The translations under genes were made by a program, and so were the position numbers. From Pseudomonadota bacterium (lineage in GTDB: Bacteria > Bdellovibrionota_C > UBA2361 > OMII01), in assembly GCA_026390555.1 (NCBI GenBank), contig JAPLFS010000029.1:1-40288 (forward strand): a stretch of 40,288 nucleotides of DNA, in the 5' to 3' direction. Each line of letters starts with the position of its first letter. Position 1 is the stretch's first letter. Of the stretch, positions 7,623-15,067 are shown one piece after another. The notes below the pieces were generated by a model, which was given only the letters and a program-made list of their open reading frames with translations, made no database searches and was not told the origin of the DNA.

Positions 7623-8600
7623 TTAATTCTTAATCAAATTGCGCTGCTAATCTGGACGGTGATGCTCTCTATCCTGGCGCTATGCCACCTAAGTCACCCA
7701 CGATTTTGGTTGCAGGAGTTGCTCTGTAGCGCCTCCCTGTACTGGATCCCATTTATTGTCCTAGGCCTAATGCTCGCAGTCTGGCGTGTATTGCATAGGC
7801 GCCGCGTTACGCTCTTGCTGCTTTTTGCCATTATTACACAGCTATATCTAGTTGGGCGGGTAGGGGGGCTCCTTCTCCCGTATATATACCAGCCGCGTTC
7901 GTATGCAACCAAGGCGTCAACAACGACCGACCTTAGTATTTTTTTCTCGCAGGTTGATTTTGCTTCGGAGGGACTCGCAGTATTGCAGCAGGTGATTAGA
8001 GAAAAGGCTCCAGCGCTAGTTGTTTTGCTTGGCTCGCATACCGAACTCAATCTAGCAGAGAGAGCTCTAGCTAACTTTCCCTCAAAGCTCCGCACCCCAC
8101 AGACTGTAGCAAGGGGAATACTGATACTCTCGCAGATACCATTTGAAGACCCGCCGCGTGATAATCTTGGGTATGACGCCTTACCTGGAGTTTATCTGAG
8201 GCTCGTGATGCCAGGGGGAGTGCGCACTGCCATCGGTGTTGTAGACCTGCTGCCAGCCATCTCGCTAGAGGACTTCTCTCGCAGTAAGATTACATCACGA
8301 AGGTTGGCCACCCTAATGCGTTACGGCAAGGAGCCGCGCATCGTAGTAGGGGGCTTTGAAGCGACCCCGTTCTCACCGATAGTATCTATGTATAGTGGGC
8401 AGGTTGGGCTTAGATCGGTCCGTAATAATATGAAAGATCTTTTCCTGTACCGTACGATTGATAACACATTCGTATCAGAAGAGATCGGAGTAGAGAGTTT
8501 TTCAGCTATTAGTGGAGTCTCACGTCAGCGCAGATCTTTTCTAATGGTCTTGCGAATTTCTAGCAGTATTATCCCTTCTGTAGGTTCGCCGTCATCTTAA
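7608..8600 (+). CDS. Membrane EEP-superfamily-like protein with lost catalytic residues
   Basis: A 330-residue protein with three N-terminal transmembrane helices (about residues 8-30, 40-60 and 68-88), then a domain laid out like the endonuclease/exonuclease/phosphatase fold of YafD-type proteins. Landmarks align with the active-site motifs but are substituted. The segment expected as LQE reads VVLLGSHTE. GxA(I/L)LSR reads RGILILSQIP. GDFNxxPxS reads GGFEATPFSP. The IDHxxVS segment reads IDNTFVS. Metal and phosphate ligands are therefore largely missing, suggesting a non-catalytic role. The ATG lies inside the mobile element, so the N-terminus may have been rebuilt; the next in-frame starts are 7659 (GTG) and 7662 (ATG). 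The 3' end overlaps the Thg1-like gene by 32 bases. Confidence 0.65.
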   Translation: MRTSYLILNQIALLIWTVMLSILALCHLSHPRFWLQELLCSASLYWIPFIVLGLMLAVWRVLHRRRVTLLLLFAIITQLYLVGRVGGLLLPYIYQPRSYATKASTTTDLSIFFSQVDFASEGLAVLQQVIREKAPALVVLLGSHTELNLAERALANFPSKLRTPQTVARGILILSQIPFEDPPRDNLGYDALPGVYLRLVMPGGVRTAIGVVDLLPAISLEDFSRSKITSRRLATLMRYGKEPRIVVGGFEATPFSPIVSMYSGQVGLRSVRNNMKDLFLYRTIDNTFVSEEIGVESFSAISGVSRQRRSFLMVLRISSSIIPSVGSPSS

Positions 8601-9489
8601 TGACTGAGACGTTTGTTTTGCGATTATTGCGATAAGTTCTCTGCTGATGAACGCCCTTAACGGCAGTCGTTATAGGAATATCTGTGTTTGCTACGGCGCG
8701 CGGCGCGGTTACTGGCTGTGGTAGCTCGATGCCAATTGCTTCTTGCAGCAGGTGACGCAATTTAGAGAGAAAGAGCGCATCGTCATCACTAAGAGCAAGC
8801 TCTGTTTTAATACGAAAGTGTTCACGATCATTCTTCAGCAGAGACTCCCAGTAGAGGAGCGCTCCGCGACGGGTAGTATGTGGAATTGAATCAATGGGGG
8901 AGCCTAGCTCTGCAAGTCTAACTGCTTTTTGGGCTTCTGAAGCGCCGTGAAGTTGCCGTTCCGTCTCCTCGTTAGAGAGCCCGGAAGTGATTAATTTTTT
9001 ACGCAGGGCTATCGTAAGAGCATTTCGGTAGCAGTAGCGTCTCTGCCAGAAAAAATACTCAACGAGACGAGCAACTGATGGCAGCTCGCTTAAGTGGGTA
9101 TCAAACAGGGCAGCGTGACCAGAGGCTTGTAGGAAGTGAATAGCTGCTGCAGAAGAGATATGTGAAATTAGCTTGCTGCGACGGAGTGGATTGTTATTCT
9201 CGGCAGGATCTATCACAAGTGAGATCTCATCCCCATGTACGTACGCCATAACGACGCGAAACGAGGAGGTCATAAGAGCTTCTGCAGTTTTATGGAAAGC
9301 GGCTGTGATAGCCTCGCCGCACGGATACTCCCCAACAGAGCTATCCCATTCGCCGATACGGTGCGCATCGAGTCGTAGCACTAGTAGGGTGTCGGGCAGG
9401 ATAAAGCCGTTATTATAGCTCTCAAAGCGCTCGAGTGAGCGTTGTAGCTCCCCTATCCCTTTTTTTAACAGTGTATCGTTTTCCATCAT
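8569..9489 (-). CDS. Thg1-like protein (3'-5' nucleotide-adding RNA polymerase)
   Basis: Thg1 adds G-1 to tRNA-His in eukaryotes. Bacterial Thg1-like proteins catalyse template-dependent 3'-5' addition and repair truncated tRNA 5' ends. Numbering from the chosen ATG at 9489, the metal-binding residues are present: Asp41 in LRLDAHR, and Asp87-Glu88 in YVHGDEISLVI. The family segment FDTHLSELPSVARLVEYFFW, followed by RNALTIAL, and LSNEETERQLHG match the Thg1 core. The start is placed at a paired ATG preceded by AAGG; an upstream ATG at 9510 adds 7 residues without a better ribosome site. The C-terminal 40 residues are not conserved in the family as I know it. It faces the EEP-like gene and diverges from the AAA ATPase. 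Confidence 0.85.
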   Translation of the reverse strand: MMENDTLLKKGIGELQRSLERFESYNNGFILPDTLLVLRLDAHRIGEWDSSVGEYPCGEAITAAFHKTAEALMTSSFRVVMAYVHGDEISLVIDPAENNNPLRRSKLISHISSAAAIHFLQASGHAALFDTHLSELPSVARLVEYFFWQRRYCYRNALTIALRKKLITSGLSNEETERQLHGASEAQKAVRLAELGSPIDSIPHTTRRGALLYWESLLKNDREHFRIKTELALSDDDALFLSKLRHLLQEAIGIELPQPVTAPRAVANTDIPITTAVKGVHQQRTYRNNRKTNVSVIKMTANLQKG

Positions 9490-9701
9490 TGTGCCAGCCT
9501 TGTTATGCATGCTTAGTGGGCTGGTGTGCTGTATAGGGCCGAAGCTATTCTAACCCCTTGCAATAGTTGCGCTAACTGAGCACCATTAGCTATAACAGCC
9601 TAGATATAGAGAGCTAGTTACGATAACACCAGTTTTGTGGATGCAATAAATTATGTCACAAACTTGAGCATCTGCGTCGTTTGTCCGATAGGCATATAGG
9701 T

Positions 9702-11669
9702 ATGATCTCACTCTATGAAATCGTGAAGTTATCGCAGGTTACGTTACTGGTAATCTTCCTTCTCCCGTTCTCTTACTACGGCTATCAATCCCGTTATTGG
9801 CACTCGCAGGAAAAGCTGAGGCTGTGCGACTTCTTGTTGCAGAGCTCTGCGGCAATATTAATCCTCCTATTTTTTATCTTTATGTACGGCGCAGCTGCGA
9901 ACGGAGATCGTGATCAGATGCAATGGGCGATGCTGCACGTTGTTCCGTTGGTGCTAACGTTCTTAGCGGTATCAAAGGGCAAGGGGCTTGGAGGAATGGA
10001 GGGGAAATCACCTAAATCTGCCGAGTCAGAGGGTACCGGATACGATCCAAAGGCTCGTAACCAAGAGATCGAGGAGGTGGCTTGGGATGACCTTATTATT
10101 TCACAGCAAACTAAGGCCGAACTAGTTTCCGTGATTAATCTCCTTAAGAATCCAGAGAATGCAAAGAGCTACGGTATCGCGCTGCCTAAGGGCATTCTTT
10201 TTAACGGACCTCCTGGGACCGGAAAAACAACGATAGCGAAGGCCGTAGCAACGATGGCGGAGCTAAATTTCTTCGTATTACGCGCCAATGAGATCGTTTC
10301 CAAGTGGGTGGGGGACTCAGAGAAGAATCTCACAAAGTTGTTTGAGGCTGCTGTAAAGAATGCCCCAGCGGTTATTTTTATTGACGAGATTGATTCGCTT
10401 GGAAAGAAACGATCGGGCTCCGACGCAGCACCTGGTGACAACCTCCTTAATCACCTGCTGCAGTTAATCGATGGAGTGCTCAAGAGTGAGGGGGTCTACG
10501 TTATTGCAGCGACCAACAGGGCCGATCTTGTGGATGAAGCTTTACGGCGAGCCGGAAGGCTCAATCGAGTAATTGAGATCCCCTTGCCAGATCTGGAATC
10601 ACGTCGGAAGTTGTTCTCGGTTTATGCACGCAAGTTGCGGCTCGCCTCTGGCCTAGACCTTGATACGTTGGCCAAGGTGACGGAGGGTAATTCAGGAGCA
10701 GATATTAAGGCTATCTGTAATCAAGCGGGGCTTTCTGCCTACCAACGTGAACAGGCTATCCCTGAAAAGCAGCGTACTCAGATGGTAACTCAGGCAGATA
10801 TTGAGGCGGCGCTTGAGATGTTCATGATAGATGAGGATGATGCAGATCGCATACAGGATGCGCAGGACGCCAATCCGCACGCCATCAATGACAAGATTGA
10901 AAAGATCAGTTGGAACGATATAATTATCGATCAAGATCTGAAATCTGAGCTTAAGAGCGTGGTTGAGCTTTTACGAGATCCATCAACAGCAGAACGATAC
11001 GGTATCTCTGTTCCGAAGGGTATTTTACTTAATGGCCCCCCTGGTACTGGCAAAACGACTATAGCGAAGGTCATTGCAAACGAGGCAAACTTAGCCTTCT
11101 TTGTGCTGCAGGCTAATGAAATAGTATCAAAGTGGGTGGGGGAGTCCGAGAAAAACCTTACGAAGCTTTTTAAAACAGCAGCAAGGGCGGCCCCCTCCGT
11201 TATCTTTATCGATGAGGTTGATTCGATTGCAAAGAACCGTGCTGAGGGAAATGCTCAGCACGCAGACAACCTCCTCAATCACCTACTGCAGTTGATCGAT
11301 GGGGTGGTTAAACGCGAGGGGGTATATATTATCGCGGCAACGAATCGGGCGGACTTAGTTGATCCGGCGCTGAAGCGCGGAGGGCGTCTCAACAAAACGA
11401 TCCAGATCCCGCTTCCGAACGCACTGGCACGCATTGAGCTCTTTGCGATGTACCTTAGCAAGCTGCCACTCGATGGGGCTGTTGATATTCAGGCTATGGC
11501 ACGAGCAACTGATGGAAAATGCGCCGCTGATATACGTGAGATCTGTAATCAGGCTGGTCTAAATGCATTCAAGCGCGAGTCTGTACGGGGGAGTCGTGAG
11601 TATATCGTCACCGCAGGGGATCTTGAAGCAGCGCTTAAAGAGCGCATAGAGGCGCAGAACTTTCGTTAG
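9702..11669 (+). CDS. Membrane-anchored tandem AAA+ ATPase
   Basis: A 655-residue protein with three predicted N-terminal helices (about 7-28, 42-62 and 73-90) and two full classical AAA domains (about 126-345 and 402-620). Each has Walker A GPPGTGKTT (169-177 and 445-453), Walker B VIFIDE, pore loop SKWVG(D/E)SEKN and second-region motif AATNRADL with paired arginines (LRRAGR, LKRGGR). The domains are unusually alike, suggesting an internal duplication. There is no protease domain (unlike FtsH) and no Cdc48 N domain. The pore loop resembles those of Msp1/Vps4-type unfoldases, so an extractase or disassembly role at the inner membrane is inferred. ATG at 9702 is preferred; a TTG at 9681 would add seven residues. 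Confidence 0.85.
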   Translation: MISLYEIVKLSQVTLLVIFLLPFSYYGYQSRYWHSQEKLRLCDFLLQSSAAILILLFFIFMYGAAANGDRDQMQWAMLHVVPLVLTFLAVSKGKGLGGMEGKSPKSAESEGTGYDPKARNQEIEEVAWDDLIISQQTKAELVSVINLLKNPENAKSYGIALPKGILFNGPPGTGKTTIAKAVATMAELNFFVLRANEIVSKWVGDSEKNLTKLFEAAVKNAPAVIFIDEIDSLGKKRSGSDAAPGDNLLNHLLQLIDGVLKSEGVYVIAATNRADLVDEALRRAGRLNRVIEIPLPDLESRRKLFSVYARKLRLASGLDLDTLAKVTEGNSGADIKAICNQAGLSAYQREQAIPEKQRTQMVTQADIEAALEMFMIDEDDADRIQDAQDANPHAINDKIEKISWNDIIIDQDLKSELKSVVELLRDPSTAERYGISVPKGILLNGPPGTGKTTIAKVIANEANLAFFVLQANEIVSKWVGESEKNLTKLFKTAARAAPSVIFIDEVDSIAKNRAEGNAQHADNLLNHLLQLIDGVVKREGVYIIAATNRADLVDPALKRGGRLNKTIQIPLPNALARIELFAMYLSKLPLDGAVDIQAMARATDGKCAADIREICNQAGLNAFKRESVRGSREYIVTAGDLEAALKERIEAQNFR

Positions 11670-11681
11670 AGATCAACGTTT

Positions 11682-12077
11682 TTAGTATCCACCACCAAAT
11701 CCACCACTAGAACTACCATAGACACGAATTGAGCTACCCAGACCGCGACGAAGCGGGCGGGCCGAGCTGTTCATAGCGCTTCTAAAGGCCATGTTAGCGG
11801 CACCTGAGTTAGATCTATTTCCAAGTATGATACTGCGTAGCATTTGGCGTCGCTCACCCTGACTAAAGAGGTTGTCGTATGGAGAGCCCTGTTGTGGGCC
11901 GTAATACGGCAGGACAGGACTAGAGGTATTAGCGAACTGCTCTAAGCTTGCCTCGCGCGGGGCTGCTATTCCACAACCGTACATATCGGCGCTCTCACCG
12001 AAGCACTCACTATGCGCTGAGAGCGTTGTTGCCGAAAGTACAAGCGTCAATACAGATAAGAGCATAAGGTTTCGCAC
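11682..12077 (-). CDS. Small secreted protein, unknown function
   Basis: A 131-residue protein starting at GTG with GGAG 8 bases upstream. Residues 1-21 are a clear signal peptide, MLLSVLTLVLSATTLSA. The mature part begins with HSECFGESADMYGCGIA, where the two cysteines probably form a disulphide. The middle is polar, and the C-terminus is rich in Gly and Ser (VYGSSSGGFGGGY). It converges with the AAA ATPase, its stop lying 12 bases beyond that gene's. No family was recognised. Confidence 0.72.
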   Translation of the reverse strand: MRNLMLLSVLTLVLSATTLSAHSECFGESADMYGCGIAAPREASLEQFANTSSPVLPYYGPQQGSPYDNLFSQGERRQMLRSIILGNRSNSGAANMAFRSAMNSSARPLRRGLGSSIRVYGSSSGGFGGGY

Positions 12078-12198
12078 GGTTTATCTCCAAATAAAGAGTG
12101 AATCAGCAGACTCTATACCGCTCTCATTGTAGCACGGGGTAGTTTCTTACTAAAGTACAAGTAATGTACGTTTGAGTCGCTTAAAGGTTTTTTTAGCG

Positions 12199-13086
12199 TT
12201 ATTCCTCAATCAGAGCTTCACGCACAGGACGTGGGATAAATCCTAGTAGTGCCGATAGCTTACTTGAGTTTAGGGTCACATCCTCAGGTCGGAGCGGAAG
12301 CGAGGGGGCCTCAGCACGCCAGGTTGGTTGTATATATCCGCTATTGTAGCCGAGCGTTTCCGCTATAGCTATGCCGAACTCTACCCGTGACATCCTAGTA
12401 GGGCCCCCACAGTGCCATACTCCGGTAAGGCTAAGGCGCGATATCTCAAAGAGAGAGCTAGCCGCATCTGCCACATGAATCGGGGATCGGTACTCATCTA
12501 TAAATAGAATCAGTTGCTCGCGCGCGAGCAGGGTCTCCTCCATCCAGCCAAGTACGCCTCTGGATTTTGAGAATGAGTGCCCATAGAGCAGCGCCAACCG
12601 TACTACGCACCCCTTGTGATAGGAGAGGGTTTCAACCTCGGCGGCTACCTTAGATCTGCTGTAGTGAGAGAGTGGCAGTGGGGTGGCTGTTTCATCAAAA
12701 CCGCCCGGAGGCGCCCTGGCTCCATCAAAGACCAGATCGGTTGATACTAGGCTTATATGTGCGGCGGTTTGTTTAGCGTAGCGCACGAGGGTTTTAGTGA
12801 ACTCTACGTTGCCGCGGTATGCTAGGGTCGGATCCTGCTCGCATGCGGATGGTGAGGAAACACCCCCGAGATGCATAATATGGGTTGGGGTACGTGCGCC
12901 GAGCCCCTTTTCAAGTGCCGAGTAATCGGTTGGGTCGAGTAGAGTTATCTCGCGCGAGCCGAGCGGTAATACACACTCAACGCGCGATGATCTAACGACT
13001 GAGAGCTCTATCTCAGGGAACCTTCGTAGTAGATCAACACAGGCGCTACCCAGGAAGCCGGAGGCGCCTGACAGAAGTATGTGCAT
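12199..13086 (-). CDS. NAD(P)-dependent sugar reductase of the RmlD / extended SDR type
   Basis: A 295-residue extended short-chain dehydrogenase. The nucleotide-binding motif SGASGFLGSA is at residues 6-15. LVSTDLVFDG holds the serine region and YSRSK the Tyr-xxx-Lys catalytic pair. The STDxVFDG signature and the length fit dTDP-4-dehydrorhamnose reductase (RmlD) and its relatives. There is no rml operon around it, so the substrate is uncertain; it could instead belong to the GDP-fucose or methionine adenosyltransferase-beta branch. The start is supported by AAAGGAG 5 bases before the ATG. It reads away from flgE and the repeat-filled intergenic region. Confidence 0.8.
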   Translation of the reverse strand: MHILLSGASGFLGSACVDLLRRFPEIELSVVRSSRVECVLPLGSREITLLDPTDYSALEKGLGARTPTHIMHLGGVSSPSACEQDPTLAYRGNVEFTKTLVRYAKQTAAHISLVSTDLVFDGARAPPGGFDETATPLPLSHYSRSKVAAEVETLSYHKGCVVRLALLYGHSFSKSRGVLGWMEETLLAREQLILFIDEYRSPIHVADAASSLFEISRLSLTGVWHCGGPTRMSRVEFGIAIAETLGYNSGYIQPTWRAEAPSLPLRPEDVTLNSSKLSALLGFIPRPVREALIEE

Positions 13087-13156
13087 AGACTCCTTTATAC
13101 AGCGGCAAAGGTTAGGGCGACAAGGGAGCTATTAAGGGCCATTTTGTGTCTAAGGC

Positions 13157-13185
13157 TTGATGCTACAACGATAAGGCGAAGCGCT
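13157..13185 (+). repeat. Dispersed 29-bp intergenic repeat, copy 2
   Basis: This copy matches 1924-1952 at 25 of 29 positions, with all differences being transitions; the core is CAACGATAAGGCGAAGCGCT. It is followed by a GTTC-TTCA-GAAC palindrome and a perfect hairpin, GCCGCA-TATAT-TGCGGC (13220-13236). It lies 71 bases upstream of the RmlD-like gene, on that gene's promoter side. Confidence 0.55.
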
Positions 13186-13264
13186 GGGAACCCCGTTCTT
13201 CAGAACAGCAGCATAAAGTGCCGCATATATTGCGGCTAACCCCCTGACGTACTGAGCGCGCGCT

Positions 13265-13280
13265 TGGCAGAGCAATTGCA
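13265..13280 (+). promoter_or_regulatory. Sigma-54 (-24/-12) promoter upstream of flgE
   Basis: TTGGCAG-N5-TTGCA gives the required GG (13266-13267) and GC (13278-13279) exactly 10 bases apart. It differs from the consensus TGGCAC-N5-TTGCA at one base. Transcription would start near 13291, giving a leader of about 235 bases before flgE that includes the inverted mobile element. Hook genes are sigma-54 dependent in several flagellated bacteria, and rpoN is encoded in this window. No activator site was identified. Confidence 0.72.
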
Positions 13281-13338
13281 CTTATCATTAACGAGGGCTC
13301 TCGCATGGGCAAGAAATGCCATGTCGCAGGGCTTACAA

Positions 13339-13512
13339 ACCCCTCAGGGGTCGATTTACGGAGCAAATCGGGGGAGATAATACTGACTATTCACACCCCT
13401 AAAATGAGCGTTCCCGATCAAGGGGACGACAAGAAAGGGTGGGTCTTTAGGACCGATCGCAAGATCGAATCCTTTTAACCACCGAGAAGTTTGTACTGGG
13501 GTGAATAGTTAC
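13339..13512 (-). mobile_element. Short non-coding mobile element, copy 3 (diverged, inverted)
   Basis: Read on the minus strand, this copy begins GTAACTATTCACCCC. It has the internal arm GTGAATAGT, then CGATTT-GCTCCGT-AAATCG and ACCCCTGAGGGGT, in the same order as copies 1 and 2. The element's GTCGTCCCC-TTGATCGGG segment is kept. Most of the remaining sequence differs, but the stems are preserved by paired changes (GG to AT in the left arm, CC to AT in the internal arm; outer G-C to A-T in the last hairpin). The third arm (the right end of the full copies) is missing. It lies 14 bases before the flgE start. Confidence 0.7.
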
Positions 13513-13526
13513 GATAAGGGGCTTAA

Positions 13527-14789
13527 ATGAGACTAGAATCAGCGCTCAATACCAGCAGGGAGGGACTCTCTGCACATGGCCAGGCTATCGCCGTTGTGGG
13601 CGATAATATAGCCAACGCCAGCACCCCAGGCTTTAAGCGAGGACGGGCGGAGTTCCGCGATATTATGGGAGAGATTCCAGATTCCAGTAACTCTGAGGTG
13701 GTGTCAGGATCTGGGGACGGCGTTTCTATCGGCAGAACCCGACAGAACTTTGAAACCGGCGCCCTCGATATAACCGGGCGCGCGCTTGATGTGGCGCTAA
13801 CCGGAAATGGATTTTTTCTGGTAGGTGATGTGGAGAATCCTCTCTTTACTAGGATGGGTACATTTCAGGTTAGCACCGATGGATTTTTAACCACCTCGGC
13901 TGGATTGCCAGTGCTTGGTTATCAGGGGGCAGACACTACAACCTTAACGTCGATCGACATGAATAAGGTGAATATTGAGGCGCAAGCAACTACGAACCTG
14001 CAGCTTTTTGGAAATATCGATGGAACACAGATTAATGCAACTCCCCCACCAGCTGGTTCAAGCTTTAAGGAGATCAGTACTGCAGCCTCATTTGTGGCTT
14101 CTCAGGGTATCTTTGATTCACTCGGACAACGACACGATGTAACTTTGTGCTTCTTTAAAGGTGCGGGAAATCAGTGGACCGTTCAATCTTATGTGAACGG
14201 ATCTGATACCGGAGCCGGAGTTGATGTGCCGGTACTTGTCGGACAGGCGACGTTAGCCTTCAATCCGGTTGGTAGGATAGATGAGGCTAATGCCGCTGCT
14301 GCTGCTATCAACGGCACTATTAATTGGGCGAACGGTGCTGCCGCAAGTCCAATCACTATAGATCTAAAGTCCTTTACACAGTACGCAGGTGGATCGCTTG
14401 TTACCAATGCCGTTCAAGATGGGCGGGGTGCGGGTGAGATTAGCTCCTATGAGTTCGATACGAACGGTGGAATCTACGCCATTCTTGACACTGGAGAACG
14501 CGCCCAAGTAGGTTCATTGCCGGTTGCAATCTTTCAGAACGTAGATGGCCTGGAGCGCAGCGGTAGCTCAGTATATTCCCGTACCATCGATACTGGGGAG
14601 ATGCAGCTTGGAATACCTGGGCGCGGCGCGCGGGGCGGATTAAAGGGAGCAGCACTTGAGAGCTCAAACGTAGATATCGCAAATCAGTTCGTTGATCTTG
14701 TGATCTATCAACGTGGTTACCAGGCTAATTCACAGGTGTTGTCAGCAGCCAGTGATATTCTTAAGGGAACTATCGCTCTGATCCGATAA
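13527..14789 (+). CDS. flgE: Flagellar hook protein FlgE
   Basis: FlgE polymerises into the curved hook joining the basal body to the filament. The N-terminus has the rod/hook signature ALNTSREGLSAHGQAIAVVGDNIANASTPGFKRGRAEF. The middle contains the FlgE domain features ALTGNGFFLVGD and FDSLGQRHDVTLCFFK. The C-terminus LESSNVDIANQFVDLVIYQR, then GYQANSQV, is the conserved coiled-coil segment. The 420 residues match FlgE better than FlgF or FlgG, which are about 250-260. AAGGGG precedes the ATG. A sigma-54 promoter match lies about 250 bases upstream. A cheY-like remnant follows 55 bases downstream; no other hook genes adjoin it. Confidence 0.92.
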   Translation: MRLESALNTSREGLSAHGQAIAVVGDNIANASTPGFKRGRAEFRDIMGEIPDSSNSEVVSGSGDGVSIGRTRQNFETGALDITGRALDVALTGNGFFLVGDVENPLFTRMGTFQVSTDGFLTTSAGLPVLGYQGADTTTLTSIDMNKVNIEAQATTNLQLFGNIDGTQINATPPPAGSSFKEISTAASFVASQGIFDSLGQRHDVTLCFFKGAGNQWTVQSYVNGSDTGAGVDVPVLVGQATLAFNPVGRIDEANAAAAAINGTINWANGAAASPITIDLKSFTQYAGGSLVTNAVQDGRGAGEISSYEFDTNGGIYAILDTGERAQVGSLPVAIFQNVDGLERSGSSVYSRTIDTGEMQLGIPGRGARGGLKGAALESSNVDIANQFVDLVIYQRGYQANSQVLSAASDILKGTIALIR

Positions 14790-14844
14790 GTATCGAATTA
14801 ATAGCGGCCACAGCATGGCGTTACTTGATTAATTCTACAAAAAC

Positions 14845-14943
14845 ATGAAAATTCTGGCGGTCGATGACTTTGTCTCGATACGACAGATTATTAAGAGCGG
14901 GCTACGAATGCTCTGGTTTGAGAACGCTGCCTCTGCTGTGTGA
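14845..14943 (+). pseudogene. Truncated CheY-like response regulator (N-terminal stump)
   Basis: Thirty-two residues match the first quarter of a CheY receiver: MKILAVDDFVSIRQIIKSGL, then RMLWFENAASAV, ending at TGA. The acidic pair (Asp7 and Asp8) and the first helix are present. The phospho-acceptor Asp, the Thr/Ser and the Lys are all missing. The break comes where a receiver would continue with an acidic residue and Gly, and composition turns AT-rich immediately after. The likely history is a chemotaxis regulator downstream of flgE, interrupted when the acyltransferase-bearing segment arrived. Confidence 0.7.
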
Positions 14944-14989
14944 GTAAGTGTGTAAGGAGAGTAACTCTACAACACTTGCTTCAGTTTTT

Positions 14990-15056
14990 GCGTTACTTGT
15001 TTCGCTTTACATAAGCACTTGCTACACGTAAAATCATATCAAATGGCAAGCAACGC
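14990..15056. repeat. Imperfect 67-bp inverted repeat before the acyltransferase gene
   Basis: GCGTTACTTG (14990-14999) and CAAGCAACGC (15047-15056) pair with one mismatch, and inner arms TTTAC/GTAAA (15006-15010 and 15028-15032) extend the structure. It ends 11 bases before the acyltransferase ATG and marks the left part of the AT-rich insert. It has the general shape of a recombination site but lacks clear attC core sequences. Confidence 0.45.
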
Positions 15057-15067
15057 TCAAGACTCCA

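Noticed and set aside
9681-9701. TTG start for the AAA ATPase
   Set aside because: It adds seven polar residues before the first helix and has no better ribosome site than the ATG at 9702.
14961-15056. Integron attC site with an acyltransferase gene cassette
   Set aside because: The inverted repeat has the right general size, and such acyltransferases occur in cassettes. However, the simple sites do not fit GTTRRRY/RYYYAAC, the structure is before rather than after the ORF, and only 43 bases follow the ORF before fliI. No integrase is nearby.
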